Notes: generated by a model from the letters alone, not told the origin. 64,000 bases of DNA from Candidatus Eiseniibacteriota bacterium (GCA_020633975.1 JACKCR010000006.1:248001-312000); one strand, 5' to 3'; counted from the stretch's first letter, positions 46,432-55,843 are shown. A program made the numbers and translations.

Positions 46432-48573
46432 GTGAGGACTCTGACGCCGGTCACCTGGCTCCGCTGCCTGCTGGTCCTGGCGTTCATCACGACTGCAGTC
46501 AGTAGCGCGTCGGCTGAAGACCGCGAGGCGAACATCTCGTCTCGCGGTTTCGTCGTTCCCTACGTCGCGCAGAGCGCGAGGCTGTGCGGAGGCGCGTGCC
46601 TTGCGATGGTGATGCGGTATTGGGGAGAGACTGGCGTCACTGCCGAAACCTTCGATGCCGCATTGGACGCGGGGGAGAAGGGGATGACGGCGAGGTCTCT
46701 CACGTTGGCAGCCCGGGCGCAGGGTTTCGACGCGTGGCCGTGGTACGCGACTTCGGACCAGATCCAGCACCACCTCTCGCTCGGTCGCCCCGTGATCCTT
46801 CTCATCGATGCGGGCGCGTCCACGCTCCACTACGTCGTCGTGACGAGCTGGAACTCGAGTGCTGTGACCTTTCACGATCCCGCCGTCGGGCCCGCGCGGG
46901 CACGCCCGACCCAAGACTTCGTAGACGCGTGGGAGGCGAGCCAGTGTTGGGCCGTTCTCCTCCTGCCGTCGGGCTCGCCGGATGAGCCGTCATCGTGTGA
47001 GTTCTCCACCGACATCCCGCCTTCGGAGCAACTCTCCACCGATGAACGCTCTACTCGCGGACTCTCCACCGACGAACTCTCCACCCAGGCGCATTCATCG
47101 GACGACTCCTCCATCGATGCGTCGTGTGCCGACCTCGTACGCCGTGCCGTCAGCCTAGCCGGTGCAGGGCAGCGCGACGAGGCGCGCGAACTTCTCGAGC
47201 TGGCTCACGGACGATGCCCGGACGAAGTGGCTCCTCTAAGGGAACTGGCGGGCCTTGCATTCCTCGAGAACGATTGGACGGAAGCAGCGACCTTCGCTCG
47301 AGACGCGCTCCATCGCGATCCGGGCGACAGTCTCTGCCTCCGGCTCCTCGGCGGAAGTCGGTATCTCGCTCGCGACGTGGACGGGGCGCTCGCGGCATGG
47401 AACCGACTCGGGGAGCCGCGATTGGACCTCGTGCAGGTCGAAGGAAGTCACGATGTCCGATACCGACCGATTGCGGATCGGGTCGGACTGGATCATGGAC
47501 ACGTCATGTCGAGTCGCTCCTTCCAGCTTGCTCGTCGTCGCGTAGGAGAGATCCCCGCGCTCGGCCGTTCCCGTGTCTCACTCCGTCCGTTCGACGGCGG
47601 TATGGCGCAGGTCGACGTGGTCGTGGCGGAGAAACCGGTGATTCCTCTGCGCACCGTGGACCTCCTTCGTGTGGGGACGAGGGCCGCGCTTCGCCACGAA
47701 GTGGCCGTGCCGATCGCGAGTCCGACAGGGAACGGCGAACTCTGGACCGCACGTGGCCGGTGGACCGAGGAGCGACCGCTCGTAGAGCTGACACTTGTGA
47801 TGCCGTCGCCTCGTTGGACCGGCGTGTGGCGGGTCGAAGGGTTGTGGGAACGCCAAGCCTACGCGTCAGACGATCTCCTCGGAGGCTCGGATGCCATCAT
47901 TCGGGAAACGCGGCGCCGCACCGCACTCTCCTACTCCGACTGGATCTCGCCGAACCTACGCGCGTCGCTCGGTGCGGCGGTCGAACGATGGGATGGCGGA
48001 GAACGTCGCGTCGGAGTCGAGCCAGAGTTCTTGGTTCGCGCCGCCCAGGACCGTCTCGCCGTCACCGCGGGTGGGGCGCTCTACCTACCACGCACAGGTG
48101 GCGACGATGGTGCCGTGCGAGTCGGGAGACTCCTCGTCGAATGGCGAAGCGGGGCCCGCGGAACGTGGTCGTCTCGCGCTGGGATCGAAGCAGTGTCGGC
48201 AAACGCTCCACACGCACTCTGGCCGGGCGCAGGAGTGGGACGATCGAGAGCAGGGCTCCTCCGTGCGCACCCGCTCCTCCGTGACGACGTCGTCACTGGC
48301 CCGGTGTTCGGCACGACGGTATGGAACTCCGGGGTCGAGCGACGCGTGGCTGGTTGGAACGGCGGTCTCCTCTCGACGGAAGTCGCGCTGTTTCTCGATG
48401 CGGCCGGCGCTGTGGGCGAAGAGACCGCCGACGATGCGCGTTGGCAGACCGATGCCGGAGTCGAACTGCGAGTTGGTGACCTCGGTGGGTCAGAGCCGGT
48501 GCGCCTGGACCTCGCACGTGGACTGAGGGACGGGCGCTGGGCCGTGTCGCTGTCGTGGGTGGCCGCCGACTAG
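46432..48573 (+). CDS. PA2778-like C39 peptidase fused to TPR and a predicted outer-membrane barrel domain
   Basis: A 713-residue protein from GTG 46432. After a signal peptide (1-28) comes a C39-type domain (about 38-185) with Gln47, Cys52 in ARLCGGACLAMVMRYWG, His133 in STLHYVVV and Asp149 in FHDPAVG, a complete Q-C-H-D set. A Ser/Thr/Asp-rich linker with short repeats (about 190-228) is followed by TPRs (about 230-330). Known PA2778 proteins end about here. This one continues for 370 residues: a POTRA-like unit (about 355-430, SFQLARRRVGEIPALGRSRV) and a beta-rich region of alternating strands that looks like a small Omp85/surface-antigen-type barrel. The gene begins 5 bases after the PA2779-like gene. 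Coupling of peptidase and barrel in one chain suggests cleavage-linked export or surface display. Confidence 0.8.
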   Translation: MRTLTPVTWLRCLLVLAFITTAVSSASAEDREANISSRGFVVPYVAQSARLCGGACLAMVMRYWGETGVTAETFDAALDAGEKGMTARSLTLAARAQGFDAWPWYATSDQIQHHLSLGRPVILLIDAGASTLHYVVVTSWNSSAVTFHDPAVGPARARPTQDFVDAWEASQCWAVLLLPSGSPDEPSSCEFSTDIPPSEQLSTDERSTRGLSTDELSTQAHSSDDSSIDASCADLVRRAVSLAGAGQRDEARELLELAHGRCPDEVAPLRELAGLAFLENDWTEAATFARDALHRDPGDSLCLRLLGGSRYLARDVDGALAAWNRLGEPRLDLVQVEGSHDVRYRPIADRVGLDHGHVMSSRSFQLARRRVGEIPALGRSRVSLRPFDGGMAQVDVVVAEKPVIPLRTVDLLRVGTRAALRHEVAVPIASPTGNGELWTARGRWTEERPLVELTLVMPSPRWTGVWRVEGLWERQAYASDDLLGGSDAIIRETRRRTALSYSDWISPNLRASLGAAVERWDGGERRVGVEPEFLVRAAQDRLAVTAGGALYLPRTGGDDGAVRVGRLLVEWRSGARGTWSSRAGIEAVSANAPHALWPGAGVGRSRAGLLRAHPLLRDDVVTGPVFGTTVWNSGVERRVAGWNGGLLSTEVALFLDAAGAVGEETADDARWQTDAGVELRVGDLGGSEPVRLDLARGLRDGRWAVSLSWVAAD

Positions 48574-48633
48574 CCCGCCGATTCTAGGCCCCGATCCGGT
48601 TCTCGATCCCAGATCAGATAAGTGGTGGAAACG

Positions 48634-48649
48634 GGCATCGTCGGATGCC
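48634..48649. terminator. Small hairpin between convergent genes
   Basis: GGCATC and GATGCC form a 6-bp stem with a GTCG loop between the ends of the barrel-fusion gene and the lipoprotein gene. Weak to moderate terminator candidate. Confidence 0.4.
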
Positions 48650-48666
48650 GCGCGTTCATCGTCCCG

Positions 48667-49296
48667 TCAGGGTGCCCAGGCCCAGCCAGTCTTGGACCGG
48701 ACGAGTTCGGCCGGTATCCGGTCGTACTCACCCGGTCCGCGGTCCGTGGCGAGCACGCGGGTGAGGCTGAGTGTCGACGGGCCGGCCCAGCGCAGCGAGT
48801 CAGGGCCCCAGTCGAGGGGCTCTTCCCGGAAGACGACGCTGAGCGTGTCGGAATCGATGTCGTAGATGGTGAGCGAGTTCGGAGACATCATCGCTTCGAG
48901 ATCGAGGGCACCGACGGCGAGATGACGCCCGTCAGGAGAGACGAGCGGCCTGGCGTCGACGTTCCACGACTGGCCCGTCTTCCGGTGGAGGAGCAGGTAC
49001 TCGGAGCTCTCGACGTAGCTCACGTGAACGCCGTGGAAGGGCGTGCCGCGGAGGATCCCCTCGTACTCGTAGACATGGTACGTCTCGCTGGTCTCGCGCG
49101 CGTCGCTCTCGAGCGTGACGATGCCGGCGTCCGTCGCGATGAAGAAGCTGCCCGCGCCCCCCGCAGGGAGTCCTCGCGTCTCGATCGGGGTGCGGGGTCT
49201 CGCTGCTTCCTGCTGGGGCCGTTGGTCGCCGCCGCACCCGAGTGCCAAGACGACGAGTCCGGTGGCGGCGAGTGCCGTCGACCACTGTCTCTGCAA
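48667..49296 (-). CDS. Lipoprotein with propeller-like repeats
   Basis: A 209-residue protein. The start is TTG 49296, chosen because aaggag lies 8 bases upstream and because it yields a clean lipoprotein signal peptide (ATGLVVLALGCGGD, acylated Cys at residue 18). The mature part contains WNVDARPLVSPDGRHLAVG, one blade-like segment typical of PD40 propellers, and SLTIYDIDSDTLSVVF. It is too short for a full propeller. Function unknown. Transcribed divergently from the next pair of genes. Confidence 0.75.
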   Translation of the reverse strand: MQRQWSTALAATGLVVLALGCGGDQRPQQEAARPRTPIETRGLPAGGAGSFFIATDAGIVTLESDARETSETYHVYEYEGILRGTPFHGVHVSYVESSEYLLLHRKTGQSWNVDARPLVSPDGRHLAVGALDLEAMMSPNSLTIYDIDSDTLSVVFREEPLDWGPDSLRWAGPSTLSLTRVLATDRGPGEYDRIPAELVRSKTGWAWAP

Positions 49297-49559
49297 GGAC
49301 GTGCTCCTTCCGGTCCAGGCGTCTTCCCGCCATTTCGTTCGGCCGCTTCCCACCGGATCCCAACGCGGCCCGACGGTCGCCTCGCCATCCCCGCTCGGTT
49401 CCCCGACGCACCTGGCCGGCCCGGCTCGAACCGCGAAAGCACCGGCCGCTGGCCCGACCCCGCCTAGAGTATCTGAACTCGATGGATTCTCCGAGAGGGG
49501 GTAGGCGCGGTAGTCTCCCGCCACTCGCGCTACCGATCCAAGGACCAGGAGTGCTGTCC

Positions 49560-50090
49560 ATGCAGTACGAGACCGTGTTCGACCTCGCTGAGTACGGATA
49601 CCGCGACGGCTATTGGTTCCTCATCGGTGGAATCGTTGTCGCACTCGCGATCGGAGGCATCCTCTGGCAGAAGCGTCGAGGCCGACGCTCCATTCTCGCC
49701 TGGTTCCTGCTCGTCATGGGGCTGGTCGCCGGGCTCGGCGGGGGAGGGGTCCCGCTCTGGGACCATCATCGTCTCGTCGAGCATCTCCGCGCGGGGCGGT
49801 GCCTCGTGGTGGAAGGCGAAGTGGGCAGCCACTCCGTAGAAAGAGTGAAGAGCAAGAACGTCCGCTCGGGTGGGTACAACACGTCGACTTGGGAAGCGTT
49901 CTACGTCGCCGACGTCGCGTTCGGCTTCTACCGGGGACGCACACCCGTGGGGTTCCTCAACGGAGGCAAGACCCCGATCGACCTCCACGATGGGATGCGG
50001 ATCCGTATCCACTACTTCGAGGACGTTCCGGGTCAGTTCGATCATCGGCGGATCGTCCGCCTGGAGATCGCAAGGGGCGGACAGGCGTGA
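49560..50090 (+). CDS. Membrane protein of unknown function (DUF3592-like)
   Basis: A 176-residue protein with two membrane helices (about residues 18-35 and 44-63) and a soluble part that begins VVEGEVGSHSVERVK. It ends with the pattern GGKTPIDLHDGMRIRIHYF and RRIVRLEI. That layout recalls DUF3592 proteins. The start ATG 49560 has caggag 8 bases upstream. The last four bases overlap the start of the ankyrin gene (GTGA), so the two are coupled. Confidence 0.7.
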   Translation: MQYETVFDLAEYGYRDGYWFLIGGIVVALAIGGILWQKRRGRRSILAWFLLVMGLVAGLGGGGVPLWDHHRLVEHLRAGRCLVVEGEVGSHSVERVKSKNVRSGGYNTSTWEAFYVADVAFGFYRGRTPVGFLNGGKTPIDLHDGMRIRIHYFEDVPGQFDHRRIVRLEIARGGQA

Positions 50091-50914
50091 AGGGAGCGTT
50101 CCTCCTCGCGTTCCTGGCGTTTCTGCTGCTGCTCGGATGGGGCGTGGCACCGGGGGGCGCCGAGATTCCTTCCGAGTGGATCACGGCGATGGTAGAGGGC
50201 GATCTGGTCGCATTGGATTCGCTCCTAGTGGAGGCAAACGGGCAGTTCCCGGTGGATGTGCACGGGCAGACGCTTCTCCACCTCGCTTCCCGTTACGGGT
50301 CCGGCGACGGGAATACCGCTCTCCTTGCGCACCTCGTCGACTCCGGAATCCCGGTGTCTGTCCCGGACCTCCATGGAATCACACCGCTCCATACGGCGGC
50401 CTCCAACGACTGCGTCCCGTGCGTGGCCCGTCTTCTCGAACTGGGAGCCAACGTCGACGCACGCAGACACGATGGCCAAACGCCCCTGTTCCACGCGGGA
50501 CCGGATGCCCAGCTGGCGCTGATTGCGGCGGGTGCGGAGGTCGCGGCCCGGGATCGGTCGGGTGCCATCCCACTTCACGTGAACCGTCGCCCGACCGAAC
50601 CCTTGCTGGAACCGGGCGTCAATGTGACGGATGCGGCCGGGATGACGGCTCTCCACCGTGCGGCGCTCGAAGGCGACGCCGATCGGATCGAGTGGCTGCT
50701 CGCACACGGGGCAGATCCGCGAATCCGAACCTCTGCCCCCTACGACTTCCGGGAAGGCGTCCTCGCACCGGAGTTCGATCCCGTCCTCCGGATCGACGCA
50801 GGCAAGACTGCGTATGACATCGCGAAGTGGCAACACAACCGGAACAAGTGGAGCACGGGGCGGTTCTCACGAGCCAAGGACCTGCTCGAGGAGAGCCGGC
50901 GCAAGCGTAGGTAG
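50087..50914 (+). CDS. Exported ankyrin-repeat protein
   Basis: A 275-residue protein from GTG 50087, overlapping the upstream stop by 4 bases and preceded by aagggg. After a signal peptide (about 1-25, LLAFLAFLLLLGWGVAPGGA) come five to six ankyrin repeats: GQTLLHLASRYGSGDG, GITPLHTAASNDCVPCVARLL, GQTPLFHAG, GAIPLHVN and GMTALHRAALEGDADRIEWLL. Ankyrin proteins of this size mediate protein contacts. Its export suggests a periplasmic role, perhaps with the coupled membrane protein. Confidence 0.85.
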   Translation: MKGAFLLAFLAFLLLLGWGVAPGGAEIPSEWITAMVEGDLVALDSLLVEANGQFPVDVHGQTLLHLASRYGSGDGNTALLAHLVDSGIPVSVPDLHGITPLHTAASNDCVPCVARLLELGANVDARRHDGQTPLFHAGPDAQLALIAAGAEVAARDRSGAIPLHVNRRPTEPLLEPGVNVTDAAGMTALHRAALEGDADRIEWLLAHGADPRIRTSAPYDFREGVLAPEFDPVLRIDAGKTAYDIAKWQHNRNKWSTGRFSRAKDLLEESRRKRR

Positions 50915-51143
50915 GTCGTCCTCGTCCGAAGGAGAACGGCCGAGCCCCCAACCCCAATCGCTACCGCGGCGGCCAAGCTCGTGTACGCATTTTCCGAAGA
51001 CTGGCCTTCCTCAGCGGCCGCTTCGTTGCCCCTCGGTCGGGAGCGGAGTATCTTCTCCCGGATCCAATCGCTTGGCCTTTCGAGGATTCTCACGCCTCGG
51101 AGCCGGGCGCACTCCCGAACCGGTCGTCTCGAGGGTTCAGGAC

Positions 51144-51626
51144 ATGCCGAAACCAGAGTGCACGGTTCCCGATCCCGAACGTCGTCGCTTCCTCAGGATC
51201 TCCGCTCTCCTCGGCGGAACGGTGCTGCTTCCTACGTTCGGTTGCGGCACGAAGGAAGACGCGAGGCCGGGAGTCGACATCGACGTCTCGAATCTCGCGC
51301 TCGGCGAGAGGATGGTCGTCGAGCACGAGACGCTCCCGATCGAGATCGTGCGAACCTCCTCTGGATATGTTGCGCGGTCGCTACTCTGCACTCATCAAGG
51401 CTGCGTGGTCGAGTGGCAGGCCGACGAGTCGCACTATCTCTGCCCCTGCCATGAGGCCCGCTTCGATGCGGAAGGGCGGCCCGTGTTCGGCCCCGCCCAG
51501 CGACCGCTCCACGAATACGAAACCGAGGAGCGTGGCGCCGCCCTGCGCGTGTTCACGGACGACCCGGCTACCGACGCCAACGCCTCGAACGGACACTCTC
51601 CTGGTGAAGGCACGAGCCGCGGATGA
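51144..51626 (+). CDS. Rieske [2Fe-2S] protein
   Basis: A 160-residue protein. The N-terminus RRRFLRISALLGGTVLLP resembles a twin-arginine signal, followed by a Cys (FGCG) that could be lipidated. The cluster-binding loops are SLLCTHQGCVVEW and YLCPCHEARF, giving the two Cys-His pairs of a Rieske centre. The length suggests a small, high-potential-type or arsenite-oxidase-like Rieske subunit rather than a bc1 subunit with a long helix. The ATG at 51144 has no strong ribosome binding site in view. Its stop overlaps the start of the epimerase gene (ATGA). Confidence 0.85.
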   Translation: MPKPECTVPDPERRRFLRISALLGGTVLLPTFGCGTKEDARPGVDIDVSNLALGERMVVEHETLPIEIVRTSSGYVARSLLCTHQGCVVEWQADESHYLCPCHEARFDAEGRPVFGPAQRPLHEYETEERGAALRVFTDDPATDANASNGHSPGEGTSRG

Positions 51627-53152
51627 CCCTTCCCGCTCTCATCGTCACGGGCGCCTCGGGGTTCATTGGTCGACACCTCCTCGATCGACTGAAAGAGCGC
51701 TACCGGATCTACGGGATTGCGCGGCGCTCGCAGCGCCGAAGCGGCGCCCCCATCCACCCGAACGTCACTTGGTTCCAGGTCGACATCGCCGACCGGGCGT
51801 CCCTCGAGCACGCGTTCCGCAGAATCGGTGAGGAAGGCGGCGCCGATACCGTCGTTCACCTCGCCGCTCACTACGACTTCACCGGCATCGAGGTCCCCGA
51901 GTACCAGAGAACCAACGTCGATGGACTCCGCAACGTCCTCGAGTGCTCGCGCGAGCTCGGGATCAAACATCTCATCTTCTCGAGCTCGGTTGCGGCGTGC
52001 CAGTTCCCTTCACCGGGGCGGACGGTGGATGAGACGAGCCCGCCCACGGGCGATCACATCTACGCGAAGACGAAGGCGATCGGCGAGGAGATGGTCAAGG
52101 AGTACGAGGCGCACTTCTCCTCGGTGATCGTGAGATTCGCGGCGCTCTTCTCGGACTGGTGCGAGTACCCACCGCTCTTCAAGTTCCTCGAGACCTGGCT
52201 CTCCTCGAAGTGGAACCAGCGGATTCTCGCGGGGAAGGGGCAGTCGGCCATTCCCTACCTGCACGTGCTCGACGGAATCGACTTCCTCCAGAGGCTGCTG
52301 AAGCGGCTGGACGAGACGAAGCCGGGGCAGATCGTGGTGTGCAGCGGGGACGGGTCGACGACTCACCTGGAGCTCTTCGTCGCAGCGACCCACTACCACT
52401 TTGGGGAGTACATCAAGGCGATCTTCATGCCCCGTCCGCTCGTCAAGCCCGGTGTTCATGTGCGCTGTCTGATCGGACGGATGAGCGGGGAGATGCCGTT
52501 CGAGCGGCCCTGGATGGTCGAGTACATCGACGAGCGACTCGACATCGATGCGACCAACACCCGCGAGTGGCTGGGTTGGGAGCCCAAGGAGCGGCGCGAG
52601 ATCATCCGGCGCCTTCCGTTCCTCCTCGAGAACCGGAAAGTAGAACCGGTCGAATGGATCCGCCGCAACCACGCTGCCATGAAGCAGTATCGGGTGCGTC
52701 CCAACCTCCAGATCCACTCGCTACTCGGCGCTCACGCCGAAGAGATCTCCGCCGAGTACACTCGCGCCCTGGAGGAACGAGCTCACCGTGGGGATTTGCC
52801 GAGCTACGGGCACGTCACGCACCGCGAGCACGAGTGGAACCACAAGCTGATCCTGCGCCACCTCATGAACGCCGTCCTGACTCAGGAGCGCGGAGTTTTC
52901 ATCTCCTACTGCCGGGACCTGGCGGAGAGGCGGTTCGACCAAGGATACAAAGCACACGAACTCGCGAGCGCGGTGCAGGAGCTCGGTTGGGTCTGCCTCC
53001 GCATCCTGGGCGAAGACGAGGAAGGGAGAGAGCTGGTCGGACTCCTTCACGGCCAGATCATGTCGACCGTGCTGTTCGGTTGCGACGAAGTCTTCGAGAC
53101 GTTCGAGACGCTCGAGGCTTCGCGTCCGATCAGTGAGGCGGCTCCGCACTGA
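51623..53152 (+). CDS. NAD(P)-dependent epimerase/dehydratase-like protein with C-terminal extension
   Basis: A 509-residue protein whose first 350 residues are an extended short-chain dehydrogenase. It has GASGFIG nucleotide binding, Asp-Ile at VDIADRASL, HLAAHYDF and the catalytic HIYAKTKAIGEEM (Y-x-x-x-K). About 140 further residues (from SLLGAHAEEISAEY) form a helical domain with AERRFDQGYKAHEL, which may serve regulation or binding. It is translationally coupled to the Rieske gene (ATGA). The sequence does not define the substrate; a sugar nucleotide or a lipid-linked ketone are both possible. Confidence 0.8.
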   Translation: MTLPALIVTGASGFIGRHLLDRLKERYRIYGIARRSQRRSGAPIHPNVTWFQVDIADRASLEHAFRRIGEEGGADTVVHLAAHYDFTGIEVPEYQRTNVDGLRNVLECSRELGIKHLIFSSSVAACQFPSPGRTVDETSPPTGDHIYAKTKAIGEEMVKEYEAHFSSVIVRFAALFSDWCEYPPLFKFLETWLSSKWNQRILAGKGQSAIPYLHVLDGIDFLQRLLKRLDETKPGQIVVCSGDGSTTHLELFVAATHYHFGEYIKAIFMPRPLVKPGVHVRCLIGRMSGEMPFERPWMVEYIDERLDIDATNTREWLGWEPKERREIIRRLPFLLENRKVEPVEWIRRNHAAMKQYRVRPNLQIHSLLGAHAEEISAEYTRALEERAHRGDLPSYGHVTHREHEWNHKLILRHLMNAVLTQERGVFISYCRDLAERRFDQGYKAHELASAVQELGWVCLRILGEDEEGRELVGLLHGQIMSTVLFGCDEVFETFETLEASRPISEAAPH

Positions 53153-53166
53153 CCGGGCCAGTCCGC

Positions 53167-53550
53167 TTACCGGCGTCTCCCCGCCTTTCGATGGAGCATC
53201 CAAACCACGGCTCCCATCAGGCCATCTACGACCGCGCATGCCGGCACCAACCACGAGGGGTGGTCCCAGAAGGGGACGGATGCGAGGAAGATCGTCGCCG
53301 CTGTCTTCGCGGAGACGAGGAGGAAGACTCCACCGTAGCGTGAGTGCTCGGCGAGGTACCCGGTGGCGACGACGAGGTGGAGAATGCCGGCCTGCCGGGT
53401 GAAGAAGAGGGTGCTCGTAGGTTCCCAGCCCGAGAACTCGATGCTCCATGCGGGGAAGAGGAGCAGCACGAGTCCGATGACGTAGCTGTGGAGTGCGACG
53501 AGCACGACAGCGAGGCGTTCGAGTCGTCTCCACTGCTCCCGTCCGGTCAT
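53167..53550 (-). CDS. Small membrane protein of unknown function
   Basis: A 127-residue protein with four predicted helices (around LAVVLVALHSYVIGLVLLLF, GILHLVVATGYLA, GGVFLLVSAKTAATIFLA and LVPACAVVDGLMGAVVWML). It lies 55 bases beyond the hydrogenase protease gene on the same strand and may be the last gene of the hyb operon. The ATG at 53550 has gagaga upstream. No family was recognised. Confidence 0.65.
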   Translation of the reverse strand: MTGREQWRRLERLAVVLVALHSYVIGLVLLLFPAWSIEFSGWEPTSTLFFTRQAGILHLVVATGYLAEHSRYGGVFLLVSAKTAATIFLASVPFWDHPSWLVPACAVVDGLMGAVVWMLHRKAGRRR

Positions 53551-53605
53551 GTCTCTCTCACTTGGGCACGTGCATTGCTCGACGTGCTCGGCCCTTCCCG
53601 CCCGA

Positions 53606-54133
53606 TCACGCTTCGCGCTCCCACCACGGGCTCGGCTCGCGTGCGTCCGTTCTTCGCGCGATGTGGTATCCAAGCGTCTCGAGCTCATCCACGACATGCT
53701 GGATCATGAGCGGAATGGAAGCGCGCACCGGCCCACTGAGGCCGATCGTGGAGTCGGTTCGTTCCGGGATCACTCCCACGAGGAGCACGTCGGCTGGCCC
53801 TTTGCCGGCGAACTCGAGCGAAAGGAGCGTCTCCTTGACTCCAGGGTCGTGAGGACCGATGCGCGCGCTCGGTGCGTGAGCAAGGATCTGGTCCTTGCGA
53901 TAGAGACGGATCTCTCCGGCCGGTCCGTCCGATCGGACCGTGTCGAGGAGGATGATCCTCTCTCGTCCGGCGATGTGCGGCAGGATGTCGAGCCCGGGCG
54001 TGCCCAAGTCCTCGATTGCGACAGTGTCGGGAAGGTCGAATTGGGAGCAGAGGTACTCGATCGCGTATGGGCCCGCGGCATCGTCACCCATGAGGACGTT
54101 CCCGAGGCCCAAGATCGCGACGTTTCCTTCCAC
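53606..54133 (-). CDS. hybD: Hydrogenase maturation endopeptidase
   Basis: A 175-residue protein of the HybD/HyaD family. It removes the C-terminal peptide of the large subunit once nickel has been inserted. Visible are ILGLGNVLMGDDAAGPYAIE with the nickel-contacting Glu/Asp positions, IEDLGTPGLDILPHI, LLDTVRSDGPAG and the conserved GPHDPGVKETLLSLEF. The start GTG 54133 lies 11 bases after the hybC stop (gaggcgg), as expected for the last step of a hybOABCD operon. Confidence 0.9.
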   Translation of the reverse strand: MEGNVAILGLGNVLMGDDAAGPYAIEYLCSQFDLPDTVAIEDLGTPGLDILPHIAGRERIILLDTVRSDGPAGEIRLYRKDQILAHAPSARIGPHDPGVKETLLSLEFAGKGPADVLLVGVIPERTDSTIGLSGPVRASIPLMIQHVVDELETLGYHIARRTDAREPSPWWEREA

Positions 54134-54144
54134 TCCCGTCCGCC

Positions 54145-55842
54145 TCAGAGCGCCTTGACCCGGGCGATCTCGTTTCCTTCGACGTCGAGCGTGTGGACCG
54201 CACAGGCGATACACGGGTCGAAGGAGTGGATCGTCCGAAGCACTTCGAGTGGCCTCTCCGGATCCGCGATCGGGTTGCCGACGAGGGAAGCCTCGTACGG
54301 GCCCGGGCGGTTCTGCTCGTCGCGCGGTCCGGCGTTCCAGGTCGACGGAACCACCGCCTGGTAGTTCGCAATCTTCCCGTCCCGGATCACGACGAAGTGA
54401 GAGAGCGTTCCGCGCGGCGCTTCGTGGAACCCGAAGCCGACCTGCTCTCCCTGGAAGACCGGCGGTTCGAAGATCGCCGTGTCACCCGACGCGATGTTCT
54501 CGACGAGGAGCTGCCAGTGCTTCTGGGCCATCTCGCAGATCACCGCCGTCCGGACCGCACGCGCCAGGTGCCGGCCGAGGGTCGAGTGGAGCATGGCGGG
54601 CGTCAGCTTCGTCTTGGCAACGGCACCGGCCGTGTCGAGTGCGAAGTTGAGCCAGCGCTGCGTGGGCTCGTGACCGGTCGCGGCACCGACCAGCACCTGG
54701 GCCAGCGGACCGACCTGCATCGGCTTGTCGCCGAAGCGCGGGGCCTTGATCCAGGAGTAGGCGCCGTCGTCCTCGAAGCCAGTGTACTTCGGAACGGTGT
54801 CTTCCTCGTAGGGATGACGTGTCCAGTCGCCGTCGTACCAGGCGTGGGCGATCGACTCGGTCACGTTCTCGCTGAAGTACGGATCCGTGAACGACGTGAT
54901 CGGCTTCGCGGTCGCGAGATCGCCGTTCATGATCGTCCCGCCGGGGAGGTCGAACTTCGTACCGGCGCTGTCGAGCGGAAGATCCGGTACTGCGAGGTAG
55001 TTCGTCACACCCGAGCCGTAGCCGAGCCAGTCCGCGTAGAGCGCGCCGATGGCGCATACGTCCGGCAGGTAGACCTGCTGGATGAACGCGACCATCTCGT
55101 CGAGGAGCGACTTGATCGTGTAGAGCTTCGTCATGTTGAGCGTCGACTCGTTGTCGAGGTTGATCGCATTGGCGACGCCACCCACGGCGAGGTTCTGGAT
55201 GTTTGGAGTCTTCGATCCCAGGATCGTCACGACCTGGTTGGCTTTCCTCTGATAGTCGAGTGCCTGGAGATAGTGCGACACCGCGAGTAGGTTCACCTCG
55301 GGTGGCAGCTTCATCGCAGGATGGCCCCAATAGCCGTTCGCGAAGGGACCGAGCTGTCCCGCCTCGACGAAACCGGCCAGCCTCGCCTTCACCGCCGTCA
55401 TCTCCTTGACGCTGTTCATCGGCCAATCCGAGAGCGACTGCGCCAGGTTGGCTGTCGCGGCCGGATCGGCCTGAAGGGCCGAGACCACGTCCACCCAATC
55501 GAGGGCGGAGAGGTGGTAGAAGTGCACGATGTGATCGTGCATCGCGTGTGCGGCGAGGATGATGTTCCGGATGTACTGGGCGTTGAGCGGAACTTGGATC
55601 CCGACCGCGTTCTCCACCGCGCGGACGGAAGCGATCGCGTGCACCGTGGTGCAGACGCCGCAGAACCGCTGCGTGAAGAGCCACGCTTCGCGCGGATCCC
55701 GGCCTTGGAGGATGACTTCGATTCCGCGCCACATCTGTCCGGACGACCACGCCTTCTTTACGCGGCCACCATCGACCTCACAATCGATCCGGAGATGCCC
55801 TTCGATCCGGGTGACGGGATCGACCACGATTCTCTGACTCAT
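54145..55842 (-). CDS. hybC: [NiFe]-hydrogenase large subunit, Hyb type
   Basis: A 565-residue catalytic subunit, close to the 567 of E. coli HybC. The N-terminal ligands are RFCGVCTTVHA (Cys61, Cys64) and the C-terminal ligands DPCIACAVH (Cys544, Cys547, His550). The last 15 residues after His550 are the peptide expected to be cut off by the maturation protease. It forms the active centre for H2 oxidation on the periplasmic face, paired with the small subunit. It sits in the order hybO-A-B-C-D on the minus strand. Confidence 0.97.
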   Translation of the reverse strand: MSQRIVVDPVTRIEGHLRIDCEVDGGRVKKAWSSGQMWRGIEVILQGRDPREAWLFTQRFCGVCTTVHAIASVRAVENAVGIQVPLNAQYIRNIILAAHAMHDHIVHFYHLSALDWVDVVSALQADPAATANLAQSLSDWPMNSVKEMTAVKARLAGFVEAGQLGPFANGYWGHPAMKLPPEVNLLAVSHYLQALDYQRKANQVVTILGSKTPNIQNLAVGGVANAINLDNESTLNMTKLYTIKSLLDEMVAFIQQVYLPDVCAIGALYADWLGYGSGVTNYLAVPDLPLDSAGTKFDLPGGTIMNGDLATAKPITSFTDPYFSENVTESIAHAWYDGDWTRHPYEEDTVPKYTGFEDDGAYSWIKAPRFGDKPMQVGPLAQVLVGAATGHEPTQRWLNFALDTAGAVAKTKLTPAMLHSTLGRHLARAVRTAVICEMAQKHWQLLVENIASGDTAIFEPPVFQGEQVGFGFHEAPRGTLSHFVVIRDGKIANYQAVVPSTWNAGPRDEQNRPGPYEASLVGNPIADPERPLEVLRTIHSFDPCIACAVHTLDVEGNEIARVKAL

Positions 55843-55843
55843 G

